DNA from: Symsagittifera roscoffensis
Lineage: Eukaryota > Xenacoelomorpha > Acoela > Convolutidae
Assembly: GCF_963678635.1 (NCBI RefSeq)
Contig: NC_087066.1
Span: 65,106,282 to 65,170,281, forward strand
Direction of reading: 5' to 3'
DNA: 64,000 bases
How positions within the stretch are numbered: the stretch's first letter is position 1; every line of letters starts with the position of its first letter. Made by a program: the position numbers and the translations under genes. The notes beneath the pieces were generated by a model that was not told the DNA's origin, made no database searches, and saw nothing but the letters and a program-made list of their open reading frames with translations. Shown here in pieces: positions 16,500 to 27,000 of the stretch.

Positions 16500-18640
16500 T
16501 ACTGCAGAATTTTAGGAAAACGACCTGAGATCTTTTTATCAATCGTTATTGTATATTAATATTTTGTTTAGCGCCTGAAATGATTATGAAGATTGACTTC
16601 AAGATTTAAGTTTGCAAATGAAAATCTAAATTCATTGCTAATAAGATTCTAAATATAAAAGTTTGTGTTGGCTTTTGCCGTATTATCATATAACTATTTG
16701 GTAAGTTTCTACTTTGTCGTATGTCGTCTCTGGTTCGAGGTCTTCTTCCAATTCCGGGCAGTTCTCTTATCGTTCGGAATATTGGCTTTGATCTATTGAG
16801 TCGTAGAGACATTTCGATTAAATTATCGTCGTGTAACATTTTAAAAATGTTTTGTCTAAATTCTAATCTATGTTTGGTTAATTCTAAGCTATTAAGGTCT
16901 TGTTCGAGACTTATGGTCGCACCAGATGAGTTAGGACCGATGTGGTTAACTCATAGAGTAATTTCGGATAGGGTACACCGTCTGCTCGTCACGCTATCTT
17001 ATTTTCGGCCGGATAGATTCGTGCAACTTCTTAGTCTAATACCGATCCTAATCTTACTCTTATACTATCTAGTCTCAGGGTGTTTAACTAGTCTCTGCTA
17101 GGCTCAATAGATCTAGGGTATACTGGTTTATTGCGGCTGCTGAAGTCTTCTTGGAGAGTCAACTAATTTCTAAGTTAAATTCAAATCTCTCTGGTGCTGA
17201 AATTACAAGTAATTCCAGCACTTACAAATAAGTGGGTTGTTAGTTAGATGGATCATGATTGGTTAATATTAAATACTTTACAGTGGTAAAATATCTAATT
17301 TATCCAATCATAAAATGTAGTTTAGATCAGGTTCCAATTGGAATATTGCGGTAAAACATTGTTTGAAGATTCTGAATTGAAGGATTCTTTTCCGAAATTT
17401 TCAAGTTAATTTAAATAACTGCCAATTGAATTAAACCCCACTAGTTTACTGGCAGCCTCGCGTCACAGCTTAACGACGTGTCTTAAACTATATTTTTTGC
17501 TATATTTTTTGTATCTGGAGCCTCATGATAAACTGATCGAGAATAATTTCAGTATTTTTCAAAGCACCCCTCTGTCCTAAATTTTACGCATTACCTTTTG
17601 TACCATTACAAGACATTCATTAAGAATATCAACCAGTATTAAAATATTAAAGTAGTATACCCCGTTAAAACGCCAACTAAACTAGCTAAGATAAAAAAGA
17701 ACACGAAATGATAAAACTATCAAAAGTGTTCTATAAATTACGATCAATGAACGTACGGTTTCACTCCGAAGGAGTGTGTATGCTCATTGTCAAGGTTAGA
17801 CACAACCAGACAAAAGTAAAAAAAAATGATAGACACCACAACAAACAGATACCGTCAGCTTTAGCTGGGCCACTGCTCATAAGTAACTCGAATAGCCTTC
17901 AGTTTTCTGAGTCGTGATTTTGTCCAAAATAGGGAACACCTACTGGCATAATTAATCCCTGAGGTGGGGCCCGAGTATCTGAAATTAAAAAATATGATCA
18001 GCAGTAACATAGCTCGTTCTTTCTAGCTTATTGTTCAGTAACACCTGTTTAACTCAGGTAACTCTGATGTTCATAGGAGTATCACTAGAAGATCTAGCTG
18101 TGCCCATTGCGAAGACCCTCGCAAACTGAGGCCGACCAACTGGCAATTCACAATGGTGCCCCCCTACAGACAACCGGACTGCCAGAGACGTCTATCAGCT
18201 GCCAACAAGAGGAGGGGGGACCACTCTTTCACTAGGGGGGACAACCGAAGTAGCGGGGACAGAAGTGGGAACCGAAGCGAAGAACAGCAGGCGATGATGG
18301 CCGACCTGGCAGGAACTTGACTTTTTTTTCAGTTTTACCGCCCGCCGAAATGTAGTGTTTTTTTTTAAAATCACAAACCCTGTTTTTGCCTCTTCTGTTA
18401 TGCCCTTGCGTTTGTTGTTTCAACTGATATGATTTTTGTTTGTTGATTAAGGGTTAATAATGTTGTATTGTTTCGACTACTCAAAGATTGGTAACTATAA
18501 CTATGGCCTTGGGCAGGGGAGGGTTTAAGTGGGGGGGGGGGACGTTTTTTCCCCTCAGTGATTCGACCCCATGCCGACTCAAAATGTCCACTCTTTGTTT
18601 TATTTTGAGATATCAATTTTTGGCTGACTGACTCTAAAAT
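16500..18640. other. Non-coding flank or upstream LTR region
   Basis: I see no convincing gene. Frames here are short and compositionally random. The boundary between the retroelement and the host DNA must lie somewhere in or near this stretch. A G-rich run at about 18529-18541 and purine/pyrimidine tracts occur near 18.2-18.6 kb. Confidence 0.4.
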
Positions 18641-18975
18641 TTTACTAAATGCGCCTTAGGCGCCAATATATACTAATTTTAAGGGGGGAGCGCGCGCCGA
18701 AAAAACGCGAACTTTTGGTCAACATTTTCCAAAAAGTGGCTAAAACGCCTTTTTGCCTGTTTTTTTTTCAAAATTTTGCCTGCGCCGCAGAAATTTTGAC
18801 CAAAACAGGGTTTTTGTAGTGCTTTTTTTTTTGGTCAAAAATTTTTAAAAAGTGCCTAAAAACGCCTTTTTTCAAAAATTTGCCTGCGGTGCAGAAAATT
18901 TGGTCAAATTATGCTCTTTATAGTGGTTTGGTAGAGCTCAGAAAATCAATTTGGTCGACCTAAAAAAATCACAAT
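18641..18975 (+). repeat. MITE-family copy with internal duplication
   Basis: Shares tttgcctgcg(c/g)(c/t)gcagaaa, gtagtgctttt and atttggtcgacctaaaaaaa with the hAT-like MITE at 20802-21051 (in opposite orientation) and with 47880-48120. Its start, cgccaatatatactaattttaa, is shared with 47924. The block around gcctgcg..gcagaaa is present twice in tandem (about 18778 and 18881). Clean terminal repeats are not visible here. Confidence 0.6.
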
Positions 18976-19972
18976 TTTCAAAAAAATTTACTTTCAGGTG
19001 AAAGTTTCAAAAATATCCTTATTTTGTAAATTTTTGTAGCATTCACTTATTGAAAAATAATAAAATTGAAATAAATTTTTGAAATTATTTTTCCAATAAG
19101 AAAATAATTGGAAAAGAAAAAAATTTGCTTCCTTTTTTCCAATCTTGTCGGAACTTTTTGCTTTTTTTTACACAGCAATTAGCTACTCTTGCTCCTATAA
19201 AAATAAGCACTTTTATTTAATTTAAAACAAAAATAATTAGTTTTTAAAATATAACACGAAGGTTGGCGCTAAAAAGTTGATTTTACAGATGAAAACAGTT
19301 CAACTATTAGCTCCACTACCGATGACTCATCTACTGCTGCAAACAGAACCTTCATGTATGCAAACAGCGACAAAATTACAACCCTCAATAATGGTTAGCA
19401 GTCGCCGATAATGGTTTCCACTCTCTCTTCCAGGACAACCAATCTGAAAAAATTGGAAAGATCTTGAATATTTTTCTCAAAGACTCATTGTCAAATTTTC
19501 AATTTTTTTTTGCAAAAACTCAAGCAAAATTAGTGACCGCGGGGCTCAGCCGAAACATATTCAGGAATATTAAAACTTTGCATACATTTCGGCTTCATTT
19601 TCTCTGTTACCGCAGCTCAAAAATGCATCATTTTTCTGGTGTATGGAGTGGTTTAAGTCAGGAGATCAATATGGTTAATTTTTATATCATTTTTTATATC
19701 AATCGAACATTGTAAGCAATTTGAAGTTTAAGTCAGGAGACAGGAGACTTTAAGTAGTTAAAGTCAGATCAAATATGTATAATTTATCCTAGTTAGTGCG
19801 CATGCCAATTTTTATAACAATGGAGCATTGTAAGCAAAAATTATAGAATGTTGAAAAAAATTTAGTTGCGCCTAAATTCGAGCAAACTTTTGAAAAAAAC
19901 TGACAAAAATGCCAAAATTTCAGTTGAGGTCGAATATACTGATAATCCTAATAACTGAACGAAAGATTTTAG
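18976..19972. other. Non-coding AT-rich stretch
   Basis: Homopolymer-rich sequence without a supported gene. A degenerate phrase about a gene-sized 'sagcattgtaagcaa' repeat occurs twice (about 19705 and 19828: gaacattgtaagcaa / gagcattgtaagcaa), suggesting a small duplication. Confidence 0.4.
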
Positions 19973-20250
19973 GTGCAAGAACTGAATTGACGGAGCTTAA
20001 ACGTAAGATGCCAGTGTTTCACTACGACTGTCAGATTGAAAAAGTGCAGAATTTTCTCAAAGTTTTTGACAAACACCCAGACCCCCCTGTCATCTGCCGA
20101 CGTAACCTGGACAAGACCTTGAAGAGGGGGGTAGCTGCGGCTGTAATGAAGGGTGCTGCAGGTGGAAGGGGCGACGCACTGGACCCAATTGATAAGGTGC
20201 AGTTGAATTATACTCGAAAGGATACGCTTGAATTACACTTGGTGGTTTGA
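19973..20250 (+). pseudogene. Possible terminal exon or gene fragment, unrecognised
   Basis: An acceptor-like gattttag at 19965-19972 is followed by a 92-codon open frame of protein-like composition ending in TGA at 20248. It includes a charged stretch (TELKRK), VFDKHPDPPVICRR and a Gly/Ala-rich basic segment (KRGVAAAVMKGAAGGRG). About 45 nt of it (around 20068-20112) recur at 21255-21300, so at least this part was duplicated locally. I do not recognise the family, and no partner exon was found. Confidence 0.28.
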
Positions 20251-20801
20251 TAGTCTAGGCGGTAGATATGAATGCTTTGAAGTGCATGTCGTGACTGCTT
20301 TTTTGAGTTTTAATGCACGCGGCGATGTATGGTTTATTATGTTTGTGTTTTTTCTTTTGTTATTTTCCAGTAAAAATCTGAAAATTGTTCATAATCAAGT
20401 TTGATTATTTGCTATTTGATTTGGGTTTCTTTTTAATTTCAATTCAAACTAATTTGCTAAAAGGAAAACAAATTACACTCTCCAATTACGAAAATGCGAA
20501 TAACGCTAAAAAAACGTGAATTAGCTTAAGTTTTTAAAAGGGTTTTCAGTATTCAGAAATACCAGTGGATCAAAAATTACTCATTGACACAATTTTTATT
20601 CCAGCTTTTGAAGAAAGTGAGGGACTATTAATGCTCAAGCTGGCTTTTCATGTCCAGACACATTCGAGCTTTTTTGCTAGCTATTTTTGATAAAATGTTT
20701 TTATACATTCTAGGAGATAATGATGCCTTAGCTGAAAATTAAAAAGCCCATTTTTGTGAGCCTATGAAGATTTGAAAATTGCTAATTTGGCCCATTTGGT
20801 A

Positions 20802-21051
20802 CAGGGGCGGATCTACGATTTTCTCAAGGGGGGGGGCGGATTTTCTAAAAATTTTCGAAAATTTTGACGACCTTTCTTTTTTTTAGGTCGACCAAATTAA
20901 TTTTCCCAGCTCACCTAAAGCACTACAAAGACGCTGTTTTGGCCAAGTTTTCTGCGCCGCAGGCAAATTTTTGAAACAATAGGTTAAAAAACCCATTTTT
21001 GGGCACTTTTTGGACAATTTCTGCCCCCCGCCCTCCCTAAATCCGCCCCTG
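20802..21051 (-). mobile_element. hAT-type MITE, 250 bp
   Basis: Terminal inverted repeats caggggcggatct / aaatccgcccctg bound a 250-bp non-coding element. Flanking 8-mers atttggta (20794-20801) and ttttggta (21052-21059) match at 7 of 8 positions, the 8-bp target-site duplication of hAT elements. The CAGGGGCGG terminus is typical of hAT MITEs. Sub-terminal sequence is shared with 18641-18975 and 47880-48120. No transposase is present. Confidence 0.85.
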
Positions 21052-21430
21052 TTTTGGTATAAATAAGAAGCAATGTCTAGCATTCTTATAAACTGTAGGC
21101 GACGTCGAAATACGGCTTAAATCCATTCAAATTTAATCCAAACAAGACTGATCGTATCAGGGCGAAGCCATGAATGTTCCGACTGCCTTTTGAGGTCTAT
21201 GGAGCAGTAATAGCGTAAGAAATTTCAATATAATAAATTAAAATGAAAATGAAAGTGTTTGACAAGCACCCAGACCCCTCTGACATCTGCCGACGTAAAG
21301 GGAACGTCCCTCCCCCCCCCCCACCTTAATCCGCCCCTGATTTGGTATAAATAACAAGCAATGTCTAGCATTCTGATAATTTTGTAGGCGACGTCAAAAT
21401 ACGGCTTAAAATCCATTCCAACTTAATCCA
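21052..21430 (+). repeat. Local duplication including a truncated MITE end
   Basis: The sequence from the MITE end through tttggtataaataa, gcaatgtctagcattct and gtaggcgacgtc to tacggcttaaa at 21040-21130 is repeated at 21320-21415 with a few changes, including the MITE terminus ttaatccgcccctg (21327-21340). The intervening part carries a copy of 45 nt from about 20068. This looks like a rearranged duplication around the MITE. Confidence 0.7.
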
Positions 21431-21525
21431 AACAAGACTCATCCAAACAAGGTAATCTTTACACCCCCATAAATTTTACGAAAAATGATCACAGGTGAAA
21501 TATCTTTTCAAATTTAAGCTCGCAA
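21135..21525 (+). repeat. Interspersed repeat, copy 1
   Basis: Its two ends match the reverse complement of 32955-33365: gactg(a/c)tcgtatcagggc through gttccgactgcctttt to atggagcag at the left, and cacctgtgatcatttttcgtaaa flanks at the right. The middle differs, partly through the MITE-associated duplication. Confidence 0.6.
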
Positions 21526-21760
21526 CTACAATACTTGCAAAAAAAGGTCGAAAACAATATCATGAGAAAACAAAAAAAATTGATCGCTTTCTTTTGATTT
21601 TCTCAGTGTGACCATTTAACTCGGTTTTCCACATCATAATTTAAGTTGAGCGCAACCTAAGAATTGACGTAAGTGTCTCACGAAAAATTAACTCGAGATT
21701 TTTGAAGAGAGAGTGTATCCACTTGAAAACATTCCATCCTACATGAAAAGTGAATGATCT

Positions 21761-21935
21761 TAGTTCAGACTCTTATATAGGCCGCGATGATTTTTTTCCA
21801 TTTTTTAAATGTCTTAAAATTTGTTCACGTTGAAATTTATTTTTTCGCGGTTTCACTTTTGATTTCTTTTGTAATTCAGTTCATTTCCTTTGTTACAAGG
21901 AAAGCTAACTTCACTATTCAACAGCGAAAGTGTAA
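21761..21935 (+). repeat. Dispersed repeat family B, copy 1
   Basis: The pattern ttcagactcttatataggccg, then about 70 nt, then gcggtttcacttttgatttctttt..attcagttcatttcctttgtta..aggaaagc, recurs at 29837-29950 (+), 45521-45690 (-), 46430-46585 (-) and 50255-50395 (-), with a partial copy near 23555. It is probably a short interspersed element abundant in this genome. Confidence 0.65.
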
Positions 21936-24002
21936 AACTCTCAAAAATGTGATCGATTTCTCATTTCGAATACGGAACTTAATTATCAGATTTCCGCGCG
22001 AAATAAAAGTTTTACCTATTGATCCAATTATCTCAAATTTGTAAATTTTATCAAAAAAGTTTCAGTCATAAATTGTTCTAAAAATTTACTGAGTTTTGAG
22101 GCCATCTATTTTTTTTGAAATATTTGATTTTTTTTTTCGATGGCTTTCTGGATGCTGTTGCTCCAGTTACAAAACGATGAGGTATTGTATCAATCCGGTG
22201 TCTCAATGCGAGCTAGTTCCAATCAGTGTCTCAATTTGGGCTTTTTTCAGGCGTCAGAATAACTTTTTCGATTTCATTAGCTCGGGCTGCTTGTGTTTAG
22301 TGGTTTTTAAAAAGTTTTCTTCGGTTTTTGTTTTTGTCAATTGTTTCTACTGAATAAACTTATTTATACGCGTTTTTTCATGTATCAAGATTTATTCTAA
22401 TTTTCCCCATTGCCTTCAGCAGAAGAAAGTTGCGTTTCCTAGTCAAAAGTTGTTGGAAAAAATTACTTGTCAAAATCACTTGACAAAAAGTTGAAAAATT
22501 ACAGCTACAGTACCACCATATTTGTATCAGATGAAGTTCTTAAGCAGCCCTCAAAAACTGGAAATCATACCCAGCGGTAGCAAAGGCGCCCCAAACTTTG
22601 GATCAAAATTTGTTGAGCTGAAAACGAAACTGTTGTCATAAAAAAAATCATAAAATTTAAAAGTTTATACGATCCATCAAACTGAAACACATAATCATAA
22701 ACGGATATACTTGCACTCGAAATCAAGGAAAATTAAGGAAAGTCGGTATAACGTAAACTGAAGCTGTTTTAATATTTAGAAAAAACAAAAAAATTCAAAG
22801 TCAGGCATGGTGAAATTTCAAATTTGCGAGATTTTAGTTAAAGTAAGAACTGATAAAAACAAAACAAACCCCATGCTATAAAAAGCCCGCCAATTAAAAC
22901 CTTACTAGATAAAGTTTAAAAAATTAGAAAATTGAACCAAAACTAGGACAAAAACCACCAATCCGAAAAAAAGTGAAGACATTTTTTTGAAAAGATAATT
23001 ACAATCTGAAACTTCAAAAGATAATTACAACCTAAAATTACAACTTTAGAAAATATAATTACAACCTGAAACTACAACCTGAAACCAGAAGATCCTCCAC
23101 AAGAGAAGATCCTCCTCTAGAAGTGTGGACAAAGCTGTTTACGGAAAAAACGTCTAGTAACCGATTGCAATACCCTTATTGCTAAGAGTAAATATGTCAT
23201 AAATAGGTCACGTTTTTCAACCACTACTTTTTTCAAAATAATTTTTTTTTCTAACATGCAAAAAAATAACTCTTTTTGTTATTGTACTCTGTAAAAACGC
23301 GAACCATGAGTAACCTGACATTTCTCTGGGAGGTTTTTATTTAAGCAATTCTTGTCACTTATTTCTTATTTTCAGAGAAAAGCCCTTAGTTTTTGTGTTT
23401 TCATCAAAACAAAAAAGCAAAACTTTTTTAAATAAAAAGTGCTAGCCATACATTTCTCATTTAGGGAAAATGCTTCCCATGCACTTTTTCCTATTATGAA
23501 CAGTTTCTAACATAGAAAGTTTAAAAGTTTTTTAGCGTAAGGATTTCGAATTATTTCTCAAGTTCAATTCATTGTTAACAGAAAGGCAAACTCCACTATC
23601 GAACATATCAAAAAAGTAAAAGTCACAAAAAAAGTGATTTTCGTCTAATTTCGAAAACGAATTTCAGCGATTCCTTCAGTGCTCTCAAATTGAGTTAATT
23701 TCATTAAAAAAGTGTCTATAAAAACTTATTCTTGAAATTTAAGTACTTAGGAAAAGTACTTTACCTTTGAATTTCGAAAAATGAAGAGATTTCAAAAAGC
23801 AAGTCAGTGTTTCTTTTCGGATTTCTTGCGTTTTTTGACTTTTGTCCAACTGTATATTGGCTATGTTTTGATATTGCGTTGATCCGGCTACTCGAGATGA
23901 ACTGATGATTTTAGCTCATAAGATCACAGAAGGGACTTTAAAAAGCCGTGAGAACACTCAGTGCTTTGCGCTAGTACATGAAGTCTCTTTTTATTGTTAA
24001 AG
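21936..24002. other. Non-coding stretch upstream of the plus-strand gene exons
   Basis: AT-rich, with no supported exon; may be an intron of the gene whose exons start at 24003. A partial family-B repeat is near 23555-23610. Short local repeats of ataattacaa(t/c)ctgaaac occur at about 22997-23085. Confidence 0.4.
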
Positions 24003-27000
24003 GTGGCCCAAAACCAATTGATGCCGCATTCAGATTCTTCGAGTGACTTAATCAGCAACGGGGGAGGGGTAGGCGGAGTTGGAAGAGGAGGACAGCAACA
24101 GTCACCGGGTGGGGTAGGAGCAGGTGGGATGAGCAACAAAGGTGGAGGGGGTTGTGCTCCGTTCCAGTCTTCCCTCATAAGCATCGAAGAGGGGAGGGAG
24201 CTTGGCCAGGTAACGCGCAACAGCCTAAACTTAGGATAGTTATAACTTTTTTTATGTTTATAAGGATTTATTACAAACTTCAAATAACCAATTGGAATTT
24301 TTGATGTTATGGCAAGAGACGAAATAGGCTACAGCAATATGTTTTTTTCAATCTAATGTTTTTTTCTTATTGCTAATTCGAAAATTGAGTGCTCAAAAAT
24401 CGGATTTTTTTGAATAGTAATTTTGTCTCGTAAAATAATTGGGCTCTTTTCCAGTTTCCCCCCTTTCAAAATATCGAGTTTTATGTTTGTTTTACGTGTT
24501 ATTACGGCTAAATGCGTGATGTTACGCTGTAAAGTATGAAGAACAAATCTGTTCACAGTTGTCGATTTGTTCACCACGCCAAATTTCATTGCATTATGAC
24601 AACGTTAATTAAGCTTTTCAATATTGAATTTGAAAGAGGGGGGGGGGGGGACTGGAAAAGAGCCAATAATTGATATAATATATTTGCTTTATGATTAGGA
24701 GGAAATAGCTTCTGAATCCACTATAGCAGATCGGAGAGGCGGAAACAATAACAGTGACTCTAAATTATTCTACGGGTCCAGTCAGTACCCCTTGGGATCA
24801 AAAAACAACAACTACAATAATAACGTGAACAACCTGGCCTATAATGTGGCAGAGAGTGGGGACACGGTCAACAGCATGGGAAGGTTCAACCACGTCTACT
24901 CAAGTAGAAACCGAAGACACTCTTTGACATCCTTGGATTTAGGTGACTAGCTACTTCCGGATCTTCCCGAAAATCTCCCAAATCAGCCCTATGGTATCTA
25001 CTAGAGAAACACCACCTCTCGAAATGAAACTGTAAATTAGCACTGGAGTTTCTATTGAGAATTTTAATTTTGCTGCATTCTGATTGATCGAAACTTCAAA
25101 TAACAAAATCTATTTAACAAGCTCCCCCACTTTTCTTAGAGGGGGATTGTTGAGTAGATCCATTTTCATGCACTTAAGAACACGACAAGTATTTCAAAAA
25201 CTAACGGGATCTTTGCGTCTTTTGACTGTAAGACATTTTCCCAGAGCTGACAGCTTTCAAAGAGTTTACCGACAGAAAGTTTCTTCTACTTTCGCAAAAA
25301 TCTTGAATCACAAATCAGAAAAACGTTCAAAAAAGGTAATAATTGCGCTGCGAATAGATGAATTTTCAGAAATCCGATTAATGAATAACTCATTCTTCTC
25401 AAGATTGGTTGAATTTTGTGTCCAATATCTCGCGAAATACTTTATTAACCAATATTTTTTCAAAGTTTCTGAACAACTGATGAATTCTTCAGGAAAGAAT
25501 CCAACTCCAAGACAAAGATTGGAAGTTTTTGGGATAGCTTGTTGTGTACTCTGTTGTGTACTTTTTGTTGTGTACATCTTGTTGTGTACATTTTGTTCTG
25601 TACTCTTATATCTACAATTGTAGATCTGTCATCTTCGACTACTGGAGGTGTGGGGAGCAACAAAGGTCAGAAGCCATGGTGGATTAAGAGTTCAGGGGAC
25701 TCCAGTTCTCCTAAACAGGAAAACAACAACAACAACAGCAGCACTGCGGGGGAAAAGCAATGGAAGAATGCGGAAAATAGCACTGAAGCTGATCTGCAGC
25801 CACTGTTAGTAACACCGGACAGAAGAAAAACTCCATCAAACTCAAATGTTACTTTGAGTTCACTTTTTGGGCGGCAATTTTTTTTCAATAATGCTGTCAT
25901 TTGAAACATCATCTCAGCAAAAAGCGATTGTTAACTGCGCCATCTATTGGACCTAAAAGGCCCTTGTAAAAGCAATTTACCAAATCTTTAAGTGTACATG
26001 AACAAGAACACACGCTACTTTTTACTGCATAATTGATTTCCATTTTTGGTCAAAACAAGAAAAATCGAGACGTTTTCAGAAAGGTATAAGCCCGAGTGCA
26101 GCCTTGAGGTTCAAAGTGTGATTTAAAGCATACCAAGCACAAACTCAGCTCCGTATCAATAAATAATTTAAAAATTCCGACAGCCTTGAGGTTTGACATT
26201 ATCTCCGTTATAGTAATGCGCATCACCAATCTCAGCCTAGTTTGAAGCTCCCCTCTGTGAAAAGTAGCCAGACTACCTCAGAGGGAATTAAGTTCAGAGG
26301 AGTTCCAGTTCAGAGGCCACAGGAGGACAGAAGGGTGTACAACAAGACTCCTCTTCCAAAGGACAAAAGTTCATCCGTCTCCCTAACCACTTCCACCTCC
26401 AAATCCACAGGTTTGCTAATCACTACATTTTTTGTTCTTATTACTGAAGTGGCTATACTCATGATTTTCAAACTGATATGGTTTAATCGTTTATGATGAT
26501 TTTTGGAAGCTTTTTTGTTAGATAAACCGATCAGACAAAAACGTTTTATTTTGTCGGATTATAGCGAACGCCTGTAAAAAAAACGAACGCGTAATATTTT
26601 CCAGTTTAGACGGTGTATTTGAGCTCTTTCGTGATTTTAACGGTAATTTGAAGATAAATTAGTTGGTTGCGCGTGATAGTTTTTTCAGTTTTACATTTTT
26701 CCCAATTTTGTATTTGCTATATTCTGGTTTTCAATTTTTCTTCCGACGTTTTCTTGATTGCATCTGGATATGAGCCATCTCTTCGGCATTCGAGATGGTT
26801 TGATTGTGGATTGTTGCTTCGAAGAGTCCGAACCACGAGCTCCGTTTCTGCTGCTCGAATGAACTGCTGTTCTGTAACTGTGTTGTAGCTGAGGCTTTCG
26901 TTGTTGGTGTCGTGTTCTGGTTGTTGAAGTGGCGGTCGATTTTTTGTGCTGTGATTTCAAAACCTGTCAAAGGAACTTGTTTCTGAGTACCGCGGCTATA

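Larger units (their letters stand above)
1..16500 (-). mobile_element. Very large Ty3/gypsy env-bearing endogenous retrovirus (Tor-like), 3' end beyond window
   Basis: Consecutive minus-strand ORFs give the order small basic ORF, 562-aa ORF, Gag/protease, RT-RNase H, integrase, 351-aa ORF, Env, 294-aa ORF, 304-aa ORF. The order PR-RT-RH-IN with a GPY module after integrase is that of Ty3/gypsy (Metaviridae). At over 16 kb it is much longer than usual gypsy elements (roughly 5-9 kb) because of extra ORFs on both sides of pol. I could not find an LTR pair or a primer-binding site, so both ends are uncertain: the left end leaves the window and the right end is placed only at a TATA-like site. 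From recall, the Gag and pol resemble Oikopleura dioica Tor elements; this is not verified. At least two breaks (in pol and env) suggest an inactive copy. Confidence 0.88.

Noticed and set aside
16733-16755. Tentative primer-binding site: ggttcgagg followed by tcttcttcca
   Set aside because: The distance from the T-loop-like segment to CCA is too short for a tRNA 3' end.
16721-17101. 126-codon plus-strand frame in the retroelement flank
   Set aside because: Ser/Leu-rich with no recognisable motif, and placed in the leader or LTR zone; probably chance.
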